This document shows, in pieces, positions 53,391 through 59,651 of a stretch of DNA of 59,651 nucleotides (positions within the stretch are counted from its first letter, which is position 1; each line of letters starts with the position of its first letter). Below the pieces are notes generated by a model, which was not told the DNA's origin, did not search any database, and was given only the letters and a program-made list of their open reading frames with translations. Origin of the DNA: Nocardioides sp. (GTDB lineage Bacteria; Actinomycetota; Actinomycetes; Propionibacteriales; Nocardioidaceae). The stretch lies in contig NZ_JAOPXV010000152.1 of assembly GCF_025964975.1 (NCBI RefSeq), positions 1 through 59,651 on the forward strand. Direction: 5' to 3'. Position numbers and translations under genes: made by a program.

Positions 53391-53774
53391 GGCGCGGGTA
53401 TTCGCGGCTAGGTGAGACATGGTCACGCCCCACGACTGGCTCAACGAGCCCACCCGTCCCCAAGGACCAGGCCGATGTCGGCAGCAGGCTGGATCGGCGA
53501 TGTGTCACGCACTGTTGATATGGGCCGAGGACGCCTGTCTAGGCACGTGACTGACACGGGGACTGGGGGAAGCGCCATCCCTCGACGCCCAATACGGCTG
53601 GGCCCGATTCGACTTCGGCGCCGACCTCATGTTGTGGTGAAGGGGTCGTTGGTGTGCCCTCCCCGAGAGGCGCCTACCCCATGTGAGGCGTTGCACCCTG
53701 CGGCCTCGACGGTCCACCCCCGTGGCTGTCGCGTCCGAGCGCCCCCGACGGCGCCCCGAACTACGTGAGGTCCT
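53391..53774. other. 384-base gap upstream of the Rpf-like gene
   Basis: No convincing gene. It contains GTGTC (53500-53504 area) and a small GCCTGTCTAGGC hairpin near 53538, an AT-richer TTGATAT patch near 53515, and a G-rich run. Given the downstream Rpf-type gene I looked for the c-di-AMP (ydaO) riboswitch consensus and did not find it. A long 5' leader remains possible. Confidence 0.4.
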
Positions 53775-54611
53775 TTGCGCGTGCGCCCAGCAACCACCAG
53801 CGTTCTCCCAGCCCGTTTCCGTCAGCTCGCCGCGGGCACCACAGCGGCCGTCCTGGCGCTCACCCTCGCCCCCGGGGCTGCCAGCGCGCAGGAGGCGACC
53901 GAGAACTACTCCGACGCCGCCTCTCCCGTGTCCGTCCGGCTGAAGGTCGCCACCCAGCCCCCCGTCGAGATCGCCGTCGCCCCGCGCGTCTGGCCCACCC
54001 GCCTGGTCAAGCGCGCCGGCGTCCCGGTCGACGGCAACGACCTGGTCAAGGTCGTCCGGGACGGTCGGCTGGTCGTCGACGCGAGCGCCAAGCGGGTCCG
54101 CGACGGCGACACCGTTCGCTTGGTCGACGTCGAGAAGCAGCGCAAGACGCGCACCGCAAAGGTCCCCGCCGGAACGGTCGAGGTCCCCACCACCGAGCTC
54201 GCTCCCGGTCGCCGCAAGGTGGTCCGCGAGGGCCGCCCCGGTGTCCGGCAGGTCGTCGCCGTACGAACCCTCCACAACGGTGAGCCGGTGACGTTCCGCG
54301 TCGTGGCTCGCAAGGTCGTCCGTGAGCCCCGGTCCCGCAGGGTCCTCGTCGGTCGCGAGCCGTGGTCAGTCCCAGGAGCCGACGGCCTCAACTGGGCCGC
54401 CCTCGCGCGGTGCGAGTCCGGGGGCAACCCCCGCGCCGTCAACCCGGCCGGCTACTACGGCCTCTACCAGTTCAGCGTCGGGACCTGGAACAGCGTCGGT
54501 GGGTCCGGTATGCCGCACCACGCATCCGCCGAGGAGCAGACCTACCGCGCCAAGCTGCTCTACACCTCGCGAGGCCGCTCCCCGTGGCCCAACTGCGGTC
54601 GCCTGCTCTGA
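53775..54611 (+). CDS. secreted Rpf-like transglycosylase with G5 domain
   Basis: 278 residues from TTG 53775; GTG 53781 is equally possible. Signal peptide FRQLAAGTTAAVLALTLAPG with AxA cleavage (ASAQ). A DUF348-like segment (PVDGNDLVKVVRDGRLVVDA), a G5 domain (PAGTVEVPTTELAPGRRKVV ... GEPVTFRVVARKVV), then the Rpf lysozyme-like domain: DGLNWAALARCESGGNPRAV with catalytic Glu, YYGLYQFSVGTWNSVGGSG and final Cys in WPNCGRLL. Such proteins cleave peptidoglycan and promote exit from dormancy. One DUF348 repeat only, shorter than RpfB. Confidence 0.9.
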   Translation: MRVRPATTSVLPARFRQLAAGTTAAVLALTLAPGAASAQEATENYSDAASPVSVRLKVATQPPVEIAVAPRVWPTRLVKRAGVPVDGNDLVKVVRDGRLVVDASAKRVRDGDTVRLVDVEKQRKTRTAKVPAGTVEVPTTELAPGRRKVVREGRPGVRQVVAVRTLHNGEPVTFRVVARKVVREPRSRRVLVGREPWSVPGADGLNWAALARCESGGNPRAVNPAGYYGLYQFSVGTWNSVGGSGMPHHASAEEQTYRAKLLYTSRGRSPWPNCGRLL

Positions 54612-54637
54612 GCCAGGTCCGCTGACCCGGACGCACC

Positions 54638-54675
54638 ACCGCCCCTGACCCGCATCGAAGCGAGACAGGGGCGGT
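54638..54675. terminator. bidirectional terminator between Rpf-like and beta-propeller genes
   Basis: ACCGCCCCTG at 54638-54647 pairs with CAGGGGCGGT at 54666-54675; an inner CGC/GCG pair set stabilises the loop. It starts 27 bases after the Rpf-like stop and lies 19 bases from the stop of the minus-strand gene. Confidence 0.75.
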
Positions 54676-54693
54676 TGCGTTGCTAGTCGACGG

Positions 54694-57519
54694 TCAGCGC
54701 ACGACCTTCACGGTCGTGACGATCATGCGTGGCCCGACGCGGACGCCGATGTTCCACCAGGTGTGGTGGCGCATGGCGTGCTCGAAGGTCACGCCGAGGG
54801 CCCAGGTGTCCTTGCCGATGCGCTTGAAGGGGACGCCGCCGCCGGCTGGGCGTTGCGGCGTGTACGCGGCGAAGACATAGCTGGGACGCGTCGCCGACTT
54901 GACCAGCACCGTGTAGGTACGGCCACGGTGGACCACGAAGTGGCCCTTCTCCATGGCCGCGCCGCGGATGGACAGGTCGGTCGTCCGGGCGACCAGGCGA
55001 GTGGTGCTGGTGTTGCCTGCCTGATCGGTCGCCACAGCCCGGTAGATCACCCGGTGGCCCTGGGTCTTGCGAGTCACCTTGCAGGTGGCGACCCCGGAGA
55101 GGCGATCGGTCGCGCGACAACCGGCGACGGGCCCGTGGGCGAAGTACGTCGCCCCGGCCCGGACCTTCGTCAGTCGCACCGTGGGCCGGACGGCGTCGAT
55201 GTCGACGCTCACCGTCGCGGTGGCAGCACCACCGTCGGTCGCCATGATCGTGCGAGTGACCGACTGGCCGGCCGCGTTGGCGGACAGGGTGACCGGGCCC
55301 GGGCAGGCCTCGGTCAGTGGTGCGCCGGACTCGGTGCAGGAGAAGGTGACGGTCACCGGGGCGGCGTACCACCCGTTCTGACGAGCCTTGCTGCTCGACA
55401 CCGTTGCGGTGATCGTCGGGTCACGACGAGCGGTGGACGCTGAGGAGCCGGAGAAGGAGGCATCGCCGGCGTAGACCGCCGAGACCTCGCGGGTGCTGCC
55501 GGCAGGAACCTCGTAGGTCAGGGTCGCCGTACCTCCCGAGAGGCTCGCGCTCCCGACCTCGGATCCGCCGACGTAGAACCGCACGGTGCCGGAGGGGTCG
55601 CCGGCGCCGGGTGCGACCGGAGCTACGCCCGCGGTGACGACGTTGCCGGTGACCTTCACCGTGGAGGTGGTCGCTGCCTTGCTGACCGTCAGCGTCACGG
55701 GGGTGGCGCTGGAGGTGGCATAGCGGTTGGTGTCGGTGGGCGTGAAGACCGCTCCGACGGGGTGGGAGCCGACCGCGAGCGTGGAGCGAGTCAGCTCGGA
55801 GCTGGTGGCGGTGCCGTCTGCGGCCGTGACGACGGGTTCGCCGATCGGAGAGCCGTCGAGGGTGAACTGCACCGAGCCGTCCCGGACGTCGCCCACCCGG
55901 ACCGTGGCCGTCGCCGGTTGGCCGTAGACGACGTTGCTGTTCGACAGCGTCACCACGGCGGTGGTCGTCTCACGGACGACGTCGACCTGCTGGTACGCCG
56001 GCGGAGCGCCGTCGTAGTCGGGGCTGCCGAGCTGATCTGCCTCGATCACGCAGCTTCCGGCGTGATCGAAGCTGACCACGTCACCGACCAGCGAGCAGGC
56101 GTCGTTGGTCGTCGCCTCGTCGATCGAGAGGGTGACCGGCTGCCCGGAACCACCACCAGTGGTCTCGACGGTGTAGCTCCCGCTCACCACTGCGGGCGAC
56201 GGCGGCTGGGAGGTGAAGGTGATGGCCTGAGGGGCCTTCCCGACGGTCATGGTCTGGCTCACGGTCGGGGCGGCGAAGTAGCTGTTGTTGCCGGCCTGGT
56301 CCGCATCGACCTTGCACTCGCCGACGTGCTCGAAGGTCACCACGCCTTCGGGCGTCACGGTGCACGCGGTGCTGGCGGTGCTGAAGGTCACGGGATTGCC
56401 CGAGCCCCCACCGGTGGCAGTCGCCGTGTACGTCGTGCCGACGACCGGCTCGGCCGGCTGGAGCGAGGTGAAGGTGATCTCCTGCGTGGTGAGCAGCGCG
56501 ATCACCGTGAGATTGTTGTCGCCGCTCGCGACGTACGCGCGGTTGGTGGTCGGATCGACCTCGACCGACACCGGGAAGTCACCGACCGCGACGGTGCCGT
56601 CGACGGAGTTGTCGCTCAGGTCGATCACCGACACGTTGTCGCTGTTGCGGTTGGTGACGAACCCGGTGCCGGTGCCCGGGTTGACCTCCATGTCGGAGGG
56701 TCCGCTCCCGGCGGAGAAGGTGCCGATGTTGGTCTCGGTGGCCGTGTTGACCACCGACACCACCTCGGCATTGTTGTTGACGACATAGGCCCGGTCGCCG
56801 ACCGGGTCGACGGCGACCTGGATGGGGCCGGCGAACCCACCGATCTGCTTGGTGATACTGGTCCCCGTGACCACGGCGAGGGTGCCACCGAACAGGGTGG
56901 CCACGTACGCCTTGTTCGTCGTCGGGTCGACGTCCACGGCCCACGGGCGGCTACCGGCATACCCGGTGTTCGTGCGGGTGGCGGGAGTCGTGGTGGTGTC
57001 GAACACCGAGACGACCTCGCTGTCGTAATTGGCGACGTACACCCGATGGGTCGTGGGGTCGACTGCGATGCCGATCGGGTTGACCAGCCCGGTCAGGGAA
57101 CCGACGACCGTGTTGGTGGTGGTGTCGATGACCGCCACCGTGTTCCCGCTGCCCACGACGTAGGCGCGGTGGGTGCTCGAGTCGACCGCGATCCGGCCAG
57201 GCCCTGGCACTGCGATGGTCGTCTTGATGGTGTTGGTGGCCAGGTCGACGACCGACACGACGTTCGCACTGCCTCGGGAGACGTAGAGCGACTGGTTGGC
57301 GGTGTCGATGCCCATCCCGTCACCCACGCCGGCACCCATGGGGATGGTGGCGATCACGCCGTACGCCTGCGTGGGTGCCGCGGCCGCGGTTGGGCTCGCG
57401 GACGCCAGGGCGGCGGTCCCTGCGGCCAGCGTCACCGTCAGCGCGCCGATGAGGATCTTCTTGATGGATCGGGCACGTCGCGGCGTGGCGCGCGTGTGGG
57501 CATGCAACATCTGGGTCAT
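54694..57519 (-). CDS. secreted YncE-like beta-propeller protein with Ig-like repeats
   Basis: 941 residues from ATG 57519 (AGGA site). Signal peptide with ILIGALTVTLAAGTAALASA. Residues about 50-350 are seven propeller blades of the YVTN type, each with a pattern like AVDPTTHRVYVANYDSEVV. Then two similar domains (ITFTSLQPAEP and ITFTSQPPSP) each with a Cys pair, two Ig_3-type domains (VVYGQPATATVRVGD; AATTSTVKVTGNVV), and a HYR-like/Cys-containing pair (VTVTFSCTESGAPLTEACPG; GCRATDRLSGVATCKV). The C-terminal 75 residues are basic. No sorting motif or anchor. It resembles extracellular binding proteins; ligand unknown. Monocistronic, divergent from the gamma-glutamyltransferase. Confidence 0.85.
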   Translation of the reverse strand: MTQMLHAHTRATPRRARSIKKILIGALTVTLAAGTAALASASPTAAAAPTQAYGVIATIPMGAGVGDGMGIDTANQSLYVSRGSANVVSVVDLATNTIKTTIAVPGPGRIAVDSSTHRAYVVGSGNTVAVIDTTTNTVVGSLTGLVNPIGIAVDPTTHRVYVANYDSEVVSVFDTTTTPATRTNTGYAGSRPWAVDVDPTTNKAYVATLFGGTLAVVTGTSITKQIGGFAGPIQVAVDPVGDRAYVVNNNAEVVSVVNTATETNIGTFSAGSGPSDMEVNPGTGTGFVTNRNSDNVSVIDLSDNSVDGTVAVGDFPVSVEVDPTTNRAYVASGDNNLTVIALLTTQEITFTSLQPAEPVVGTTYTATATGGGSGNPVTFSTASTACTVTPEGVVTFEHVGECKVDADQAGNNSYFAAPTVSQTMTVGKAPQAITFTSQPPSPAVVSGSYTVETTGGGSGQPVTLSIDEATTNDACSLVGDVVSFDHAGSCVIEADQLGSPDYDGAPPAYQQVDVVRETTTAVVTLSNSNVVYGQPATATVRVGDVRDGSVQFTLDGSPIGEPVVTAADGTATSSELTRSTLAVGSHPVGAVFTPTDTNRYATSSATPVTLTVSKAATTSTVKVTGNVVTAGVAPVAPGAGDPSGTVRFYVGGSEVGSASLSGGTATLTYEVPAGSTREVSAVYAGDASFSGSSASTARRDPTITATVSSSKARQNGWYAAPVTVTFSCTESGAPLTEACPGPVTLSANAAGQSVTRTIMATDGGAATATVSVDIDAVRPTVRLTKVRAGATYFAHGPVAGCRATDRLSGVATCKVTRKTQGHRVIYRAVATDQAGNTSTTRLVARTTDLSIRGAAMEKGHFVVHRGRTYTVLVKSATRPSYVFAAYTPQRPAGGGVPFKRIGKDTWALGVTFEHAMRHHTWWNIGVRVGPRMIVTTVKVVR

Positions 57520-57658
57520 CGCGGTCCTAGCGAGAGGTCGACGGGGGGTGGTCGAGGGGCCTTGAGCGTAAGAGCCCCATCCAGGCCGTGTCCGGCGTTC
57601 GCAAATATGGGCAAGACTGCGGGGGTGACGGACGAGACGACGCACGACTTCGGCGCAG

Positions 57659-57670
57659 TAGCGTCACCTC
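57659..57670 (+). promoter_or_regulatory. leaderless-type -10 box for the gamma-glutamyltransferase
   Basis: TAGCGT at 57659-57664, six bases (CACCTC), GTG 57671. Confidence 0.6.
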
Positions 57671-59230
57671 GTGCCTGACAAACCCGCGAACGTCGCCGTC
57701 GCGGCCCCCCACCACCTGGCGGTCGACGCTGCCCGCGAGGCGGTCGAAGCAGGCGGTGGCGCGGTGGACGCCGCGCTCGCTGCCGCGATGGCGCTGACCG
57801 TGGTCTACCCCCACCAGTGCGCGATCGGAGGCGACCTGATCGCCGTCGTCCGCCGGCCGGACGGCTCGATGACGAGCGTCAACGCGAGCGGGAGGTACGG
57901 GACCGGAGGCCGACCGGGCGAAGGGACGGTGCCGGTCAGTGGACCTGGCTCGATCACCGTGCCGGGGATGGTGTCGGGCTGGGAGGCCCTCCACGAGCTC
58001 GGTGGGACGCTCCCAGTGGCCCGTCTCCTGGAGCCGGCCATCCGCCTCGCCGCCAACGGGGTGCCCGTGACCGAGCGGCTCGCAGCTGCGATGGCTGCGG
58101 TCGACCTCGACACCGACAGTGACCCCGGACTTCGTGGTCTCGTCACCGACGCCGAGGGTCGGCGCCTGACGGCCGGCGTGGTCCTCCGCCAGGAGGCGCT
58201 CGCACGCTCCCTCTCGAGGCTCGCCGAGGACGGCCTGCGCAGCTTCTATGCGGGACGTCTCGGCGACGAGGTGTCGGCGGCGTTGCAGGACCTGGGCGCG
58301 CCGGTCACCCGCGACGACCTGCGCCGGCACACTCCGGCCCTGGCGGACGTGCTCACGGCGGAGGCTGCCAACTGTCGACTCAGCACCGTCCCGCCCAACT
58401 CCCAGGGCTACCTCTTCCTCGTCACGATGCTCGCCGCAGACCGCCTCATCTGGCGGGGGGTCGTGATCGACGACCGGGTCCTGCTCGAGCTGTTCCTGCG
58501 CACGACCGCCCGGCGCGAAGCCGAGCTGGCGGATCCCGACCACATGTCGGCCACGGGAGCCGAGCTGATCGACCCGGCCCAGGTCGAGCGCGACGTCGCG
58601 GCTGTCATGGAGCGTCTCGACGCGCCGACCACACCCCACACGGTGCCCCCGGCACCGCGGCGCGACGGCGACACGGCGGCCGTGACGGCCGTCGGGGCGG
58701 ACGGCACCGCGGTCTCCCTCGTCCAGTCCCTGTTCCACTCCTTCGGCTCGCGCCTGCACGACCCCGCGACCGGCATCACCTTCCACAACCGCGCTGCCGG
58801 GTTCTCGAGCGACCCGGGTCCCAACTCCCTCGCGCCGGGCAAGCGTCCGGCGCACACGCTGATGCCGCTCATCGTCGAGCACGCCGACGGTTGGGTGGCG
58901 GCCCACGCCACGATGGGCGGGCGGCAGCAACCCCAGATCCACGCCCAGGTGCTGCGACAGCGCCTCGCCGGGGCCACCGCGAACGAGGCGGTGTCCGCGC
59001 CGCGGTTCGTCCTGGCTCCGCTGGATCGCGACGGGACGTACGGCGTGCATGCCGAGCCCGGCCTCGGCGACGAAGCGCTGGGCGACCTCGAGCGTGCCGG
59101 GCTTGCCTTCCGCCGAGGAACCGACCTCGACGAGGAGGTCGGCCACGCGATGGTGTGCACCCTGCATCCGGATGGCACGCTGGACGCGGGCGCCGACCCG
59201 CGCAGCGACGGGGCGACCTACGGGGTCTAG
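57671..59230 (+). CDS. gamma-glutamyltransferase family protein
   Basis: 519 residues from GTG 57671. Ntn-hydrolase GGT fold: AVDAAREAVEAGGGAVDAAL, CAIGGDLIAVVRRPDG (variant of the GGGGF region), GSITVPGMVSGWEALHELGG. The likely autoprocessing/catalytic Thr is residue 335 in RRDGDTAAVTAVG, followed by TAVSLVQSLFHSFGS. The C-terminal half has MPLIVEHADGWVAAHATMGG. No signal peptide, unlike secreted GGTs, so it may be a cytoplasmic acylase-like member. It overlaps the convergent MFS gene by 4 bases. Confidence 0.88.
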   Translation: MPDKPANVAVAAPHHLAVDAAREAVEAGGGAVDAALAAAMALTVVYPHQCAIGGDLIAVVRRPDGSMTSVNASGRYGTGGRPGEGTVPVSGPGSITVPGMVSGWEALHELGGTLPVARLLEPAIRLAANGVPVTERLAAAMAAVDLDTDSDPGLRGLVTDAEGRRLTAGVVLRQEALARSLSRLAEDGLRSFYAGRLGDEVSAALQDLGAPVTRDDLRRHTPALADVLTAEAANCRLSTVPPNSQGYLFLVTMLAADRLIWRGVVIDDRVLLELFLRTTARREAELADPDHMSATGAELIDPAQVERDVAAVMERLDAPTTPHTVPPAPRRDGDTAAVTAVGADGTAVSLVQSLFHSFGSRLHDPATGITFHNRAAGFSSDPGPNSLAPGKRPAHTLMPLIVEHADGWVAAHATMGGRQQPQIHAQVLRQRLAGATANEAVSAPRFVLAPLDRDGTYGVHAEPGLGDEALGDLERAGLAFRRGTDLDEEVGHAMVCTLHPDGTLDAGADPRSDGATYGV

Positions 59231-59651
59231 GCGTCCTGCATCTCGACGTCGCCTGCGTCGCGCGGCATGAGCAGCCCGGACAGCAGCAGCGCTAGGGCCA
59301 CCACGGCGGAGCAGACGAAGACGGCGTGGATCGCGGGCGCCAGCACACCGGCCGACAGGTGCTCGAGGTCGAGCGGCTGGCCTGCGGGCGCACTGCCGGC
59401 CACCCGGCTGTTGACGATCGCGCCGAACGCCGCGACACCGACCGCGCTGCCCATCGACCTGGCGAACATGTTGGTGCCGGTGGCCACGCCGCGGTGCTCC
59501 CACCCGACGCTGGACTGCGCGACGATGACGCCCGGGCTGGCGACGTACCCGAAGCCGATGCCCATCACGAAGCACGGCAGGGCCAGCTGCCACAGGGCGC
59601 TGTCGGCGTCGACCGGCAGCAGCAGGGCCGCGCCCGCGATCACGAACAGCG
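59227..59651 (-). CDS. MFS transporter, C-terminal part (5' end outside window)
   Basis: The frame is open to the last base of the window; about 140 C-terminal residues are visible. Two or three membrane helices: LFVIAGAALLL region, LALPCFVMGIGFGYVASPGV and HAVFVCSAVVALALLLSGLL. The loop SSVGWEHRGVATGTNMFARS with MGSAVGVAAFGAIV is typical of DHA2/14-TMS drug exporters. The tail PRDAGDVEMQDA is acidic. Substrate not determinable. Confidence 0.8.
   Translation of the reverse strand, partial: LFVIAGAALLLPVDADSALWQLALPCFVMGIGFGYVASPGVIVAQSSVGWEHRGVATGTNMFARSMGSAVGVAAFGAIVNSRVAGSAPAGQPLDLEHLSAGVLAPAIHAVFVCSAVVALALLLSGLLMPRDAGDVEMQDA

Noticed and set aside
53391..53774. c-di-AMP (ydaO) riboswitch upstream of the Rpf-like gene
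   Set aside because: Expected from other actinobacterial rpf genes, but I could not find the conserved core blocks in order; only G-rich and CCGA-type fragments occur.
57527..59593. 688-codon minus-strand frame opposite the gamma-glutamyltransferase
   Set aside because: Shadow frame; composition is Arg/His/Gly-rich with no family motifs, and the plus strand carries a complete GGT fold.

Overview
The window is high-GC actinobacterial chromosome. GC is roughly 70% with strong G/C bias at third codon positions, many GTG starts, and tight ATGA/GTGA overlaps inside operons. Several genes have a -10 box placed exactly 6 nt before the start codon, as expected for leaderless mRNAs. The gene content fits a Nocardioidaceae-type (Nocardioides-like) soil actinobacterium: CE1758/CE1759 flavin pair, MT0933-antitoxin-like protein, YbaB/EspC/WXG-type genes, ECF42 sigma factor with a DGPF/YCII partner, a G5-domain Rpf-like protein and a class E/F-like sortase. 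The genus is an inference; there is no rRNA, tRNA, integrase, IS element or CRISPR array in the window.

Layout. 0-2.6 kb: flavin-dependent monooxygenase/FMN reductase pair, two small proteins, and a VOC gene broken by one extra base. 2.8-12.1 kb: an atypical zinc-ribbon SDR, an orphan LuxR-type response regulator, and a divergent four-gene ABC operon (two ATPases, two paralogous giant FtsX-type permeases). 12.2-17.7 kb: GNAT acetyltransferase, DEAD-box RNA helicase, YceI protein, a 570-base hairpin-rich spacer, and succinate-semialdehyde dehydrogenase. 17.8-22.7 kb: a lipid/glycerol-phosphate locus (GlpD-TetR divergent from AGPS-like flavoprotein-DagK) controlled from a palindrome that contains both start codons. 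22.7-26.3 kb: pirin, a lipoprotein, and a three-gene type VII secretion-like operon. 26.4-35.6 kb: GH1 beta-glucosidase, a coupled sulfotransferase plus three-glycosyltransferase operon, a 68-base inverted repeat, UDP-glucose dehydrogenase and a MalY/PatB-type aminotransferase.

35.6-38 kb holds the most unusual pair: a secreted Tyr/Trp-rich repeat protein that ends almost immediately after an LPETG motif with no membrane anchor, followed by a sortase behind a strong hairpin. 38-45.4 kb: PAQR/TrhA protein, ArsR-AHSA1 pair, HpaI aldolase, ECF42 sigma factor with its DGPF partner, and a pepN carrying an in-frame TAA. 45.4-49.5 kb: MerR plus zinc alcohol dehydrogenase, then a secreted protein coupled to a histidine kinase/response regulator. 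49.6-52.4 kb is a decayed-looking stretch: truncated sigma factor, frameshifted partner, internally deleted MsrB, then rhodanese and an alpha/beta hydrolase whose frame runs on antisense. 52.4-59.65 kb: proline iminopeptidase-like hydrolase, Rpf-like transglycosylase, a secreted beta-propeller/Ig protein, gamma-glutamyltransferase, and the C-terminus of an MFS transporter cut by the window end.

Cell-envelope and secreted functions dominate (GTs, Ugd, Rpf, sortase pair, T7SS-like genes, beta-propeller protein, two-component system). At least three coding frames are broken by single-base events, so either real gene decay or residual sequence error should be checked in raw reads.
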